64,000 nucleotides of DNA from JANRIC01 sp033765345 (GTDB lineage: Bacteria > Bacteroidota > Bacteroidia > Cytophagales > Microscillaceae), in assembly GCA_033765345.1 (NCBI GenBank), contig JANRIC010000132.1:1-64000 (forward strand), given 5' to 3'. Under the pieces are notes generated by a model that was given only the letters and a program-made list of their open reading frames with translations, had not been told where the DNA came from and did no database searches. Positions 7,429 through 16,845 of the stretch are shown here, piece after piece (position 1 is the first letter of the stretch; each line of letters starts with the position of its first letter). Made by a program: the position numbers and the translations under genes.

Positions 7429-7881
7429 TCAGATTTTCACTTCAATTTTTTTAGGTTGTTGAGCTTCGTGGGGATGTTCATTCCCAGCGTACACATATAG
7501 ATTGTGGATGGTTCGGTTGCTCAGTTTATTCTTAGGCAACATTCCTTTCACCGCTTTTTCAATCATAATGGTAGAAGATTTTTTTTCTTTCAGCTCCCTG
7601 GGCGTAGTAATTCTTTGCCCGCCCGGATAGCCGGTATAGCGGATATATTGCTTATCCGTCCATTTTTTTCCTGTCAACTTCACTTTATCCGAATTGATGA
7701 CAATCACGTTGTCACCACAATCTACGTGTTGAGTGTAACTGGGCTTATGCTTTCCCATAATTATCTTTGCCACTTGGCTTGCCAATCGCCCCAACACCAT
7801 TCCGGTGGCATCCACAAGAACCCATTCTTTTTGGACGGTTGATTTATTAGCGGCTATCGTTTTATAGCTTAACGTATCCAC
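7429..7881 (-). CDS. rplM: 50S ribosomal protein L13
   Basis: The 150-residue L13 has the conserved WVLVDATGMVLGRLAS near residues 20-35, then GKHKPSYTQHVDCGDNVIVI and the C-terminal MLPKNKLSNRTIHNLYVYAG. L13 is an early-assembly protein of the large subunit. It is the first gene of a four-gene operon (rplM-rpsI-rpsB-tsf) and has a well-formed promoter at 7933-7963. Confidence 0.98.
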   Translation of the reverse strand: MDTLSYKTIAANKSTVQKEWVLVDATGMVLGRLASQVAKIIMGKHKPSYTQHVDCGDNVIVINSDKVKLTGKKWTDKQYIRYTGYPGGQRITTPRELKEKKSSTIMIEKAVKGMLPKNKLSNRTIHNLYVYAGNEHPHEAQQPKKIEVKI

Positions 7882-7932
7882 GATTTATTAATGCTTTATT
7901 TGAAATTTTACCAATTCATTTTAAAAGGAGTG

Positions 7933-7963
7933 CAAAGTTATTGTTTTATTCGGTTTTATGCAA
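7933..7963 (-). promoter_or_regulatory. promoter of the rplM operon
   Basis: On the minus strand TTG (7961-7963) is followed after 20 bases by TAACTTTG (7933-7940), matching the Bacteroidota -33/-7 consensus TTG...TAnnTTTG. It implies a leader of roughly 45 bases before the rplM ATG. Confidence 0.75.
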
Positions 7964-8011
7964 AACATGACAATTTTTTTTATGAAGATAAATCATAAAT
8001 CCTTTGGGAGC

Positions 8012-8734
8012 TTAGTCTTTGTGCTTTTGGAGTTGATTGAGGGCGGCTTTAAAGTCTTTGGGATAGGGTGCTTCCAGGCTAATTTCTTCTTCTTGTTGAT
8101 TTTTGAAAGTCAGTTTGAAGGCGTGTAGGGCAAATCGGGGCATCACAGGAATTTCGTCCGTATCTTTTTTGAGATTAAATTTTTTCTTGATTTCTGAAAG
8201 TAACAGTGGTTTTCCGCCGTATTGTTCGTCTCCTGTGATAGAAGCCTGGAGTACAGCAAGGTGTATTCGGATTTGGTGGGTACGCCCGGTTATAGGTCTA
8301 CACTCGATCAGACTGTGTTTTTTGAAAATTTCCAGTGTTTTGAAATAGGTTTGGGCGGGTTTTCCTTTTTCAAAATCAATTTTTACGATGCCAGTATTCA
8401 GTGCATAAATGGGTTTATCTACCAAAACCTGATCGAATTCCTTGAGTCCATCTACAAGGGCGTGATAGATTTTCTCGACTTTGCGATTTTGAAATTGGAT
8501 AGATAAGTGCCTGTAGGCCTCTGGATGTTTGGCAATAGCGAGCACCCCGGAGGTTTCGCGGTCAAGTCGGTGAGCTACTTGTGCTGCTGGCAGGTATTCT
8601 CGGGCAAGGGAGATGATATTTTGTTTTCCAAAGCTTTGGCGATCATCCAGGGTAGAAAAAAAAGGCGGTTTATTCACCAGGATATAATCAGTATCTTCAT
8701 AGAGAATCAAATCTTTGAAAGTAAAATTTTTCAT
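8012..8734 (-). CDS. RluA-family RNA pseudouridine synthase
   Basis: The roughly 240-residue product contains the RluA catalytic motif VAHRLDRETSGVLAIAK, whose Asp attacks the uridine ring, and the later GRTHQIRIHLAVL motif. It lacks an S4 domain, so it is a short RluA/RluD type; the rRNA or tRNA target cannot be told. The start was taken at the Met of MKNFTFKDLILYED; seven upstream residues (from 8755) are possible. It lies 27 bases after the histidine kinase gene on the same strand. Confidence 0.9.
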   Translation of the reverse strand: MKNFTFKDLILYEDTDYILVNKPPFFSTLDDRQSFGKQNIISLAREYLPAAQVAHRLDRETSGVLAIAKHPEAYRHLSIQFQNRKVEKIYHALVDGLKEFDQVLVDKPIYALNTGIVKIDFEKGKPAQTYFKTLEIFKKHSLIECRPITGRTHQIRIHLAVLQASITGDEQYGGKPLLLSEIKKKFNLKKDTDEIPVMPRFALHAFKLTFKNQQEEEISLEAPYPKDFKAALNQLQKHKD

Positions 8735-8761
8735 ATATGTTTTGGTGAGGAGCAAAAGGCT

Positions 8762-9880
8762 TTACTTAACTCCTACAAAATTGGAGGATTTAAGGTTATT
8801 TTCGGATTTACTTTGAGGATGTGGCTCCTGTGAAGCGTCAAAAGGGTTTTGCCCTTCTCCCAAGCTGAATATAAACTTACTTCCTTTGTTTACTTTACTG
8901 TTTACTTTAATTTGAGACTCGTGGGCTTCCAGGATATGTTTTACAATGGCTAGTCCAAGCCCTGAACCTCCTTTGGATTTGGAGCGGCTTTTCTCAACGC
9001 GGTAGAATCGTTCAAAGATGCGATCCAGGTGTTCAGCCGGGATACCTGGACCATTGTCTTCTACGGTTATTTTGATCTGAGACTCCAATTTGGATAAATT
9101 GACCTTAACAAAACCCTTTTCAAAACCATATTTGATGGCATTACCCACCAGATTGGTCATTACCTGTTGGATTCTTTGTCGGTCGGCATAGACGAAATAG
9201 GGCTGTGAAATTTCAGTATCCAAAATCAGATTGATTTGTTTGAGTTGTGCCTGTTCTTCCAGTTGTTCAAATACTTCTAAAATGGTAGCTCTCATATCAA
9301 AATTCTCATAACCCATCGTAATCATCCCAACTTCCATTTTAGAAAGGGTAAACAAATCTTCCACCAGCGTTTGAAGACCATCAAGACTTTTGGCGGCCTT
9401 ATTTAGGAATTTATAGCGTACCGACTCATCATCAATAGCTCCGTCTATAAGGGTATGAATAAAACCCTGGGCAGCAAAAATAGGCGTTTTGAGCTCGTGG
9501 GAGACATCCGCCAGGAATTCCCGACGATAAAGGGCTAATTTTTTGAGGTGGTCAATTTCCTTTTGTTTGGTAGAAGCATAAGAATAAATTTCATAATTGA
9601 GTTTTTTGATCGGACTCAAGGTATGGTTCATTTGCTTTTTAGCAATTTTAAAATCTTTCTTTTTGAATTTATCCAATACGGAATATGCTTCATTGACCTC
9701 TCCCAATACCAGGAACTCAAGTGTAAAGTAAAACAACAAAAATGAGGAAGAAAATGAAATGGAGAATGAAACAAAAAGAATGACATAAGTTACAGTAGGT
9801 ACCAGAGAAATAAATGCAGTAGTGACCAAAGCGATAGACAATGCCAATACCAAAGAGACAAGTCGTGATCTGAATAGCAT
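8762..9880 (-). CDS. membrane sensor histidine kinase (PhoR-like)
   Basis: The 372-residue kinase has two N-terminal membrane segments within residues 7-60 separated by only a few residues, so it has practically no periplasmic sensor. A linker is followed by the HisKA box FLADVSHELKTP with the phospho-accepting His128. The HATPase domain shows the N box (NLVGNAIKYG), G1 (DNGPGIPAEHLDRIFERFY) and G2 (GGSGLGLAIVK). The lack of a sensor domain suggests sensing within the membrane or through a partner. It is encoded 31 bases after the cognate response regulator and probably phosphorylates it. Confidence 0.93.
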   Translation of the reverse strand: MLFRSRLVSLVLALSIALVTTAFISLVPTVTYVILFVSFSISFSSSFLLFYFTLEFLVLGEVNEAYSVLDKFKKKDFKIAKKQMNHTLSPIKKLNYEIYSYASTKQKEIDHLKKLALYRREFLADVSHELKTPIFAAQGFIHTLIDGAIDDESVRYKFLNKAAKSLDGLQTLVEDLFTLSKMEVGMITMGYENFDMRATILEVFEQLEEQAQLKQINLILDTEISQPYFVYADRQRIQQVMTNLVGNAIKYGFEKGFVKVNLSKLESQIKITVEDNGPGIPAEHLDRIFERFYRVEKSRSKSKGGSGLGLAIVKHILEAHESQIKVNSKVNKGSKFIFSLGEGQNPFDASQEPHPQSKSENNLKSSNFVGVK

Positions 9881-9911
9881 ATAATTATTTGTTTATCAGA
9901 GACTTATTGTA

Positions 9912-10607
9912 TTAATTATTATTAGTAGCCAGTTTATAGCCGACTCCTTTTACGGTTTTGATATAATCATTACCTATTTTCTCACGTACTTTTCGGATAT
10001 GCACATCTACGGTTCTGGCAAGTACATACACATCTGCGCCCCAAATATTTTGTAATAAATCCTCTCTACTGAATACTTTATTGGGGTTTTGAGCCAAGAA
10101 AAAGAGTAATTCAAATTCTTTTTTGGGCAATGTAATCGGCTCTAATCCCTTATACACGGTATAACTACGTTTATCGATAGTTAAGTCGTGGATTTTTATC
10201 TTATCCTCTTGCTTATTTTTTTTGAGTTCTCTTCTAAACAAAGCCCCTATGCGGCTAATTAAGGCGCGGGGTTTGATGGGTTTGATGATATAATCATCCG
10301 CACCTACATCAAAAGCTGCTACCTCAGAATATTCTTCTACCCTAGCAGTCAAAAAAATGATATATGTTTCAGATAATTCAGGTATTTCCCGAAGTAATCT
10401 GCTAGTTTCCACACCATCCATTTGTGGCATCATAATGTCCATCAGGATTAAGTGTGGTAAAAAATATTTGGCTATTTGAATGGCTTCTTTTCCATTAGAG
10501 GCTGTTTTTACATCGTACCCAGATCTTTCTAGGTTATAATGCAAAATCTCTGTAATATCAGGCTCGTCATCTACTACAAGTACCTTGTAAGTTGGTTTGA
10601 CATCCAT
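9912..10607 (-). CDS. OmpR/PhoB-family response regulator
   Basis: The 231-residue regulator has a receiver domain with the acidic pair D13/D14, phosphorylation site D57 in LILMDIMMPQMDG, T87 and K109 (DDYIIKP), and a C-terminal winged-helix DNA-binding domain (residues about 130-228) including FSREDLLQNIWG and RTVDVHIRKVREKIG. It leads the two-component operon with the kinase downstream. Similarity to PhoB is only at family level; no phosphate genes are nearby, so the stimulus is unknown. Confidence 0.94.
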   Translation of the reverse strand: MDVKPTYKVLVVDDEPDITEILHYNLERSGYDVKTASNGKEAIQIAKYFLPHLILMDIMMPQMDGVETSRLLREIPELSETYIIFLTARVEEYSEVAAFDVGADDYIIKPIKPRALISRIGALFRRELKKNKQEDKIKIHDLTIDKRSYTVYKGLEPITLPKKEFELLFFLAQNPNKVFSREDLLQNIWGADVYVLARTVDVHIRKVREKIGNDYIKTVKGVGYKLATNNN

Positions 10608-11061
10608 GAGTATCTTTCGTTTTATGATTAGATAAACCCTAAATAATTTTCATTTACCTATTTATTTAAAAAATCTAATGATAGGGATTGAAAATATAAT
10701 TTAGGTTGTTTTAGGTATAAAGTTCCGCAGTTTTATCTAATTTATTTCTAATTTCAACTGTTTTTTTTTAATTTGGATGTAATTAATTTTAAGGTTTTTA
10801 AAATTACTCATCTTATTCTTTTGTTTCTTAATCACATGAAACCAGCTCAAATTTTTCCGAAGAATGGTATTTTGGGAAGGTTGCATATCCAAACAGTTGG
10901 TTATTTTCTGCTTTTTCTTAGTGATACAAAATTACACAAAAGAATGAATTAATAATAGCTTAACAAGTTTAATATTAATTTAAACATATAATATTCTCAT
11001 AATTTATTACTATTTTAAGTAAAAATTTCATAAAGCAACAATTTTTATTAATAAAATACAA
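10608..11061. other. 454-bp divergent intergenic region, AT-rich
   Basis: The region separates the two-component operon (minus) from the MazG-like gene (plus). It is strongly AT-rich. A TAATTTTG box on the minus strand (10927-10934) lacks a placed -33 element. A 38-codon ORF at 10836-10952 has no supporting feature. I recognise no RNA gene or repeat. Confidence 0.5.
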
Positions 11062-11391
11062 ATGACTATAAAAAAAGCACAAGAAATTGTGGATGAATGG
11101 ATTCGTACTAAAGGAATTCGATATTATAACGAGCTTACCAACACAGCCATTTTGATGGAAGAGGTAGGAGAAGTGGCGCGCTTGATGGCTCGTATTTATG
11201 GGGAGCAATCTTTTAAGGAATCTGACAAAACTTATGACCTGGCCGATGAAATGGCTGATGTACTTTTTGTACTGATTTGTCTAGCAAATCAAACCGGCAT
11301 TGACCTGACAGAGGCGCTACAAAAAAATCTGGATAAAAAAACAAATCGGGATGTAGAACGCCACCAGAACAATGAAAAGCTAAAACAATAG
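11062..11391 (+). CDS. MazG-like nucleotide pyrophosphohydrolase
   Basis: The 109-residue protein is a single all-alpha NTP pyrophosphohydrolase domain. The metal-binding pattern is visible as MEEVGEVARL (ExxE) and LADEMADVLF (ExxD). Such small MazG-type enzymes hydrolyse non-canonical or excess nucleoside triphosphates to monophosphates plus pyrophosphate in the cytoplasm. It precedes the OmpA gene by 12 bases, suggesting co-transcription without an obvious functional link. Confidence 0.88.
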   Translation: MTIKKAQEIVDEWIRTKGIRYYNELTNTAILMEEVGEVARLMARIYGEQSFKESDKTYDLADEMADVLFVLICLANQTGIDLTEALQKNLDKKTNRDVERHQNNEKLKQ

Positions 11392-11403
11392 CCAAAAACA
11401 TTT

Positions 11404-12564
11404 ATGAAATTAATTCTTTATCTCTATGCTGCTTTTTTTTTAGGCCTAGCTTGTGTGAAAGCCCAAAATCTCGTACCCAACCCTGGCTTTGAAGACCACA
11501 CCGAATGCCCGGATTTTTTGGGAAGTGTACGGTCTTACAATTTTAACTCTCCTTGGGGCATTTTACCAAACTGGCAGGCCAACCCTCCTGATTGTACTCC
11601 AGACTATTATCATCCTTGCGGTAAAAGAAAATTCAGGGCACCCAAAAACCTGTGTGGAGAAATGCAGCCTCAAGAAGGAGTGGCTTATGTGGGCATGATC
11701 CTAAGAATTGGTGCAGTGGATTATGGAGACCCCAAGGATTTGATGTATCGCGAACACATAACCGCCAAGCTTTCACAGACTTTAAAACCTGATTTTCAGT
11801 ATCTTGTACGGTTTTATGTGGCTCTTTCCGATTATTCCAATTATGCCCTTGCGCATATTGGCGCATTATTTACAGAAGAACCCCTGGTTATTCAAGAAAA
11901 CCAAGCTTATACACCCCAAATTTGTTCTAAAGGTGTGATGCTCAAAGCCCCAAAAACCTGGATGATAATTCAGGATACGCTCCGTGCCAAAGGAGGTGAA
12001 AAGTTTATTACCTTGGGCAATTTTGAAGATTATGCCCAACGCAAAATCCGTAAAATCACTCAGAATACACAGCATTTCAAAAAATTTAACTACAACCGGG
12101 CTTATTATTACCTGGATGATGTCTTTGTGGAAGAGCTTGGCCCTTTTCAGCAAACTCTCATTGAGCCCAAAGACTCGATATTGCTCACAGACTGGGGGCT
12201 GGTCAAATCAGGGGAAAAGGTTATCCTGGATAATATTTTCTTCGAGTTCGACAAAGCTGAGTTGCTCCCCGAATCCTTCCCAGAATTGAATAAATTGGTA
12301 ACTTTACTGAAAAATGATCCCGGAATTCATCTCACTTTGATTGGGCATACGGATAGCATCGGAACTCAGGAGAAAAACCAACTGTTGTCCGAAAACAGAG
12401 CCAAAAGCGTAGTCAGGTATTTAAAATCAAAAGGTATCCAAAATAACCGACTGGTATACAAAGGCTTTGGTGAAACCCAACCCATCGCCGGTAATGGAAA
12501 CCCAGACGGAAGGCAATTAAACAGAAGGGTCGAGTTTATGATTCATCGCCCTGAACAAAAATAA
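11404..12564 (+). CDS. OmpA-family outer-membrane/peptidoglycan-binding protein
   Basis: The 386-residue protein starts with a signal peptide (cleavage likely after LACVKA). The N-terminal 250 residues begin QNLVPNPGFEDHTECP, a pattern typical of bacteroidete secreted proteins with a jelly-roll-like module. The C-terminal 110 residues form an OmpA domain with the peptidoglycan-contact motif GHTDSIGTQEKNQLLSENRA and NRRVEF near the end. It probably anchors the outer membrane or a surface structure to the cell wall. Confidence 0.9.
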   Translation: MKLILYLYAAFFLGLACVKAQNLVPNPGFEDHTECPDFLGSVRSYNFNSPWGILPNWQANPPDCTPDYYHPCGKRKFRAPKNLCGEMQPQEGVAYVGMILRIGAVDYGDPKDLMYREHITAKLSQTLKPDFQYLVRFYVALSDYSNYALAHIGALFTEEPLVIQENQAYTPQICSKGVMLKAPKTWMIIQDTLRAKGGEKFITLGNFEDYAQRKIRKITQNTQHFKKFNYNRAYYYLDDVFVEELGPFQQTLIEPKDSILLTDWGLVKSGEKVILDNIFFEFDKAELLPESFPELNKLVTLLKNDPGIHLTLIGHTDSIGTQEKNQLLSENRAKSVVRYLKSKGIQNNRLVYKGFGETQPIAGNGNPDGRQLNRRVEFMIHRPEQK

Positions 12565-12610
12565 ACCTTGGAATCACTTGAAATTTTTCACTCATTGACT
12601 CCTTATTTCT

Positions 12611-12796
12611 ATGCAAGAATTCATCGTATTGATATTGTTCTCTTTTTCTGTCTTATATTTGATCCGCGAATTCAGAAAAAATTTCAGTGCCAAATCTTCC
12701 CATACCTGTCCTAAAGGTTGTGGGACTTGTAGCTCGACTGAACTGAAAAAAATTGCTTCGGAACTACACCAAACAGCAAAAAAACAAGCGCACTGA
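12611..12796 (+). CDS. small Cys-rich single-span membrane protein (FeoB-associated type?)
   Basis: The 61-residue protein has one membrane segment (residues about 2-19), a basic stretch REFRKNFSAK and a cysteine cluster CPKGCGTC. This architecture resembles the short FeoB-associated Cys-rich membrane proteins of Bacteroidota, but there is no feoAB nearby, so the assignment is by pattern only. It lies between the ompA-like gene and the GNAT gene on the same strand, so co-transcription is possible. Confidence 0.6.
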   Translation: MQEFIVLILFSFSVLYLIREFRKNFSAKSSHTCPKGCGTCSSTELKKIASELHQTAKKQAH

Positions 12797-12824
12797 TTGC
12801 CCGATCAACATTTTAATTTTATTT

Positions 12825-13301
12825 ATGCAACAAGATCAAATACATATCCGTGAAGGACAACCCGCTGACATACCCGCAGTGATGGGGCTTATTCACGAAT
12901 TGGCACATTACGAAAGGGCCGCCCACGAAGTAATCAATACCCCTGAGCAACTTCTGGAAGACGGTTTTGGCAAACAGCCGCTTTATGGATTTTATGTGGC
13001 CGAATTTCAGGAAATTATCGCTGGAATGGCTCTTTTTTATTATCGTTATTCCACCTGGAAGGGCAAGGTGCTTTATCTCGAAGACCTTTATGTCAAGCCT
13101 GAATTTCGCCAGCAAAAAATCGGCACACTCCTCCTCAAAGCCCTGGCACAAAGAGCTGGTCAGGAGAAATGCCAGCGTATGTCGTGGCAAGTACTCAACT
13201 GGAATGAGCCTGCCATTAACTTTTATAAAAAACTAGGCGCACATCTCGATGACGAATGGATCAATGTATTTATTGAAGCCAAAGATTATGATTTGATCTA
13301 A
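12825..13301 (+). CDS. GNAT-family N-acetyltransferase
   Basis: The 158-residue enzyme has the GNAT fold: LYLEDLYVKPEFRQQKIGTL, containing the acetyl-CoA pyrophosphate loop (Q/RxxGxG/A variant), and the C-terminal WNEPAINFYKKLGA. It resembles the diamine/thialysine acetyltransferase-like group (LYLEDLYV motif). The substrate is unknown. The ATG at 12825 is preferred because upstream codons overlap the preceding gene and lack conservation. Confidence 0.88.
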   Translation: MQQDQIHIREGQPADIPAVMGLIHELAHYERAAHEVINTPEQLLEDGFGKQPLYGFYVAEFQEIIAGMALFYYRYSTWKGKVLYLEDLYVKPEFRQQKIGTLLLKALAQRAGQEKCQRMSWQVLNWNEPAINFYKKLGAHLDDEWINVFIEAKDYDLI

Positions 13302-13391
13302 GCACAATTTCTCTTTCCACAATACCTCTAAAGTATTGATTATAAACAACTTATTTTAAACTACTCTCGCTGATTTCTGCTTGTTTATTTG

Positions 13392-13399
13392 TATATTTG
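13392..13399 (+). promoter_or_regulatory. -7 promoter box immediately before the AddB-like gene
   Basis: TATATTTG matches the TAnnTTTG consensus and ends only four bases before the ATG at 13404. If used, the transcript would begin at or within a few bases of the start codon. No clear -33 TTG is present. Confidence 0.45.
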
Positions 13400-13403
13400 C
13401 TTC

Positions 13404-16400
13404 ATGGAAGCATTTTTGGATTTATGTGCCGAACATCTAAGTGAGGCCTATACACACCAAAGCGAAAGTCTTTGTGTGGTACTCCCAACCCGTAGAAGCG
13501 GGCTTATTCTTGAGCAATTGCTCAAAACTAAATCTCCCTCTTTCAGTGCACACATTACACACATAGAGGATTTTATCACGCAGGCTTCCGGCTATGAAAA
13601 ACAAAGCCCTGTGATGCTTCTTCTGGAATTATATGAAATTTTTAGTAAGATTGATCCCAACATCCGCCTCGAGCGCTTCACGGGTTGGGGGCATATCCTT
13701 ATGCGTGATTTTGACCAAATAGACCGAAATCTTGTAGATGCTCAACAGCTTTTTAAAACCTTAAGTGATGTAAAAAGTATTGAGCGTTGGCGGCTGGGTG
13801 AAGATAAAATCACCCCTCGAATCGGTGAATATTTTCAGCTTTGGGAGCATCTTCACGAGACTTATCTTGAATTTAAACAAAGCCTCGATTTTCAAAAAAA
13901 AAGTTATCCAGGTTTGATGTATCGCCACTTAGCTGAGAATGCCTCCGAGCTGCTTTTACGCCACCCCACCTATCAAAAATACTTTTTTATTGGTTTTAAT
14001 GCCCTGAGCAAAGCCGAAGAAAATATCTTTAAATGCCTCCTAGAACACCAAAAAGCCGAAATTATCTGGGATACTGACGAATATTATATGCGGGAAAATA
14101 CCGAAAATAAAGCAGGTTTTTTCCTTAAAAAATACAACAAAAGCTGGGACCGTACCAATTGGCACTTTAGAAGTAATTATCTGCTTACCAGCCCCAAAGA
14201 CATTCACGTCATTCAGGTAGCCAACGCCAGTATGCAGGGAAAGGTAGTCAATCAGCTTCTAAAAAACTGGACGGTTTTGCCTCAGACTGAAGAAACAGAC
14301 CTGATCATCCCTCCCACAGCCGTCGTACTTGCCGACGAAAACTTGCTGCTTTCCGTACTCAGCTCTCTGGATAATCAATTTGAAGGGATGAATATCACGC
14401 TTGGGCTTGCCTTAAAACAATCTGCCCTTTTTAATCTGATAGATATTCTTTTTGAGCTTTTTCAAACCCTGATTACCGACAAAGAAACCCGCGAGCCTAA
14501 GTTTAACCATCGTGGGGTAATCAAATTTTTGAATCATCCTTTTATCCGTCAATATGAGAAAAAATGGAATCAAGCCCGAGAGGAAAGCGAAAAACCCCAC
14601 GAGGGTAAAAGCTTTATTCTGGCAATGATCAATTTTATCAACCGAAACAACCGTATTTATATGAGCCAGGAAGAATTGCTCAGTATCGTGGAGCACGAAC
14701 TTTTCCAGGAGCGATGCGAGGAAGATATAGAACAGCTCGAGTTTTACCGAAAAATCAACCGGGCTATGACACCCCTGATCGAGGCTGTTTTTGTCAAATG
14801 GCGTAATACTTTTCAGTTGATTCTTTCTCTGGAAAGCCTCAGCACACTTTTATATTCGGAAGATAATTTTCTTGAAGCAGCCTATTTTCGCGAATTCCAG
14901 AAAATACTGGCTCAGTTAAAAGGTTTTGTTCTTAAAAAACCTAAATTTATTGATATCCGCACCTTTAAGCTATTCCTTTATCAGGCTTTTCGTGAAACCA
15001 AATTTGATTTCGACAGCGACAAAGATTCGTCTATTCAACTCATGGGCATTGCAGAATCACGCAATCTGGATTATGAAAATGTAGCCATTCTTTCTGTGAA
15101 TGAAACCATACTGCCGCGCAGCAAAAAAATCAACTCTTTTATCCCTCTCGATGTAAGCGAGTCTTTTGGATTGCCCTCCTATCAAGAACAAGATGCTGTG
15201 GTGAGTTATCACTTTTATCGTTTGCTCCAAAGAGCCAAAAATATCGCCCTCATCTATGTAGCACCCTCAGATACTTATGGTGGCAAAGAAAAAAGCAGGT
15301 TTATCCATCAACTTGAGAATGACCTACGCCGACTCAATCCTTTGGTAAACATCCGAGAATCTGTGGTACGCTTCAAATCCGGCGAAGAAAAACCCGAATC
15401 TGAACTCATTATCCATAAAAATGATGAAATCATCGAGAATATCAAGCAAAATCTTAAAAAAGGATTAACGCCCTCTCAAATCAATTCTTTTATCAATTGC
15501 TCTATGCAGTATTTTTTTGGGCAGATCAACGGATACAGTTCCGTCAATTCCGTGGAGGAGGTTTTGGGTGCTGATAAACTCGGAACGCTTACGCACGAAA
15601 TTCTGGAGGAAATCTTTAGAGAACTCACGCAACACAAAAAACTAGTAGATAAAACAGACATTGAGGCTATCCTCCCCAAAGTCCCGGATTTGGTACAAGA
15701 AAAATTTAACAAGGATATCTACTCTAGTTATGTATTCACTGGGCGAAATTATATCTTCAAACAAATCACTGCAAAGTATATCCAACAGTTTCTGATCAGC
15801 CAAATGGAAGAAATTGAACGCCAAGGCGCACCCTTTGAGATACTAAGTTTGGAAAATGTAGATAATCCCGAAGAAGATAAACCCCAAATCAATCCTACTG
15901 TTTCTGCTTCTCTCAAATTAACCGTCCACAATGAAGATATTTATCTCAGTATTCGAGGAATCACCGACCGAGTGGATAAAGTAAAAAACGAAATCAGAAT
16001 CATCGACTACAAAACCGGTAAGGTAGAATCTGCACAGCTTAAATTGAACGCAGGCGAACTTGACGCATTGGTCAACGAACCCAAAAAAGACAAAGCACGC
16101 CAACTCTGGCTTTATAAATACATATTCGCCAAGCATATCATAGAACGCGGAGGATTGAGATTGGGTGAATTTACCATCCAAGAAAACCAAGCACTCACAG
16201 CCGGCATTTATAGCCTCCGAAACCTGAATGAGGGTCTGCTAGTACTCAAATCAGACGATAAAAAAAGTCTGTTATTTCCCGAAAACCTAAACGATTATAT
16301 CCAAGTATCTGAAAAATACCTCCACCAGATTATCTCTAAAATGCTGGATAGAAATATCCCTTTTGAGCGCACCGATGACCTCACCATGTGCCAACGCTGT

Positions 16401-16430
16401 ACCTACAAAGAAATGTGTGGGAGGAGCTAA
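13404..16430 (+). CDS. AddB-like PD-(D/E)XK exonuclease with iron-sulfur cysteines
   Basis: The 1008-residue protein resembles the AddB subunit of the AddAB double-strand-break resection enzyme. The N-terminus has a degenerate Walker-A-like segment VVLPTRRSGLILEQ, as in AddB where the helicase fold is largely structural. The C-terminal nuclease domain has D855 (GITDRVD), D868 and K870 (IIDYKTGKVE). Four cysteines at 699, 996, 999 and 1005 (C-x2-C-x5-C at the very end) match the [4Fe-4S] staple of AddB nucleases. No AddA-type UvrD helicase gene is in the window, so the partner must be elsewhere. The ATG at 13404 was chosen over a TTG at 13389. Confidence 0.85.
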   Translation: MEAFLDLCAEHLSEAYTHQSESLCVVLPTRRSGLILEQLLKTKSPSFSAHITHIEDFITQASGYEKQSPVMLLLELYEIFSKIDPNIRLERFTGWGHILMRDFDQIDRNLVDAQQLFKTLSDVKSIERWRLGEDKITPRIGEYFQLWEHLHETYLEFKQSLDFQKKSYPGLMYRHLAENASELLLRHPTYQKYFFIGFNALSKAEENIFKCLLEHQKAEIIWDTDEYYMRENTENKAGFFLKKYNKSWDRTNWHFRSNYLLTSPKDIHVIQVANASMQGKVVNQLLKNWTVLPQTEETDLIIPPTAVVLADENLLLSVLSSLDNQFEGMNITLGLALKQSALFNLIDILFELFQTLITDKETREPKFNHRGVIKFLNHPFIRQYEKKWNQAREESEKPHEGKSFILAMINFINRNNRIYMSQEELLSIVEHELFQERCEEDIEQLEFYRKINRAMTPLIEAVFVKWRNTFQLILSLESLSTLLYSEDNFLEAAYFREFQKILAQLKGFVLKKPKFIDIRTFKLFLYQAFRETKFDFDSDKDSSIQLMGIAESRNLDYENVAILSVNETILPRSKKINSFIPLDVSESFGLPSYQEQDAVVSYHFYRLLQRAKNIALIYVAPSDTYGGKEKSRFIHQLENDLRRLNPLVNIRESVVRFKSGEEKPESELIIHKNDEIIENIKQNLKKGLTPSQINSFINCSMQYFFGQINGYSSVNSVEEVLGADKLGTLTHEILEEIFRELTQHKKLVDKTDIEAILPKVPDLVQEKFNKDIYSSYVFTGRNYIFKQITAKYIQQFLISQMEEIERQGAPFEILSLENVDNPEEDKPQINPTVSASLKLTVHNEDIYLSIRGITDRVDKVKNEIRIIDYKTGKVESAQLKLNAGELDALVNEPKKDKARQLWLYKYIFAKHIIERGGLRLGEFTIQENQALTAGIYSLRNLNEGLLVLKSDDKKSLLFPENLNDYIQVSEKYLHQIISKMLDRNIPFERTDDLTMCQRCTYKEMCGRS

Positions 16431-16439
16431 AAAGATAAA

Positions 16440-16545
16440 TGGAGGTATTGGCACAAAGCCAAACCTCCAATATCCTTTAACCAGCTATGGAAAGAAAGAC
16501 TAAAGAGCAGTAAATTAACCAGCCCTAAAAAAACTGCTCTAGTCT
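16440..16545 (+). other. two tandem strong hairpins downstream of the AddB-like gene
   Basis: Hairpin 1 (16440-16469) has a 12-bp stem with a single bulge and a five-base loop ACAAA. Hairpin 2 has arms 16497-16511 and 16533-16545, pairing over 13 bp with a two-base bulge and a 21-base loop. Neither is followed by a T-run. They could be a factor-dependent terminator, an mRNA 3' stabiliser or a small structured RNA. Confidence 0.5.
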
Positions 16546-16845
16546 GACACAAACATCAGAAATATTGTATAGACTTCCAAATTTTTTTAAAAAAATATGT
16601 CATTCGTATAATTTGTTTAATTTTAAAATATTTAAATACAATATGAACAATTTTTGAATAATCCTACTCCTACAGAATGGGTTATATTACCCAATTTAAT
16701 GAATAAAAATGCTAATAAATTGATTTTAAGATATTTCTACTTTATTTACTCCAAATTGGATTGAAAAAACATGCACATTTTATTCTGTGTAAGAAATTTA
16801 ACCTATTCTTAAAAAATAACTGCGTTTTTTTACTTTTCCCTCAGT
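16546..16845 (+). other. 300-bp AT-rich leader region before the tape-measure gene
   Basis: No ORF, repeat or RNA family is recognised here. The region probably contains the promoter of the following gene, but no exact TAnnTTTG box with correct spacing was found. Confidence 0.4.

Noticed and set aside
10836..10952. 38-codon ORF in the divergent region before the MazG-like gene
   Set aside because: No conserved features or promoter; length expected by chance.
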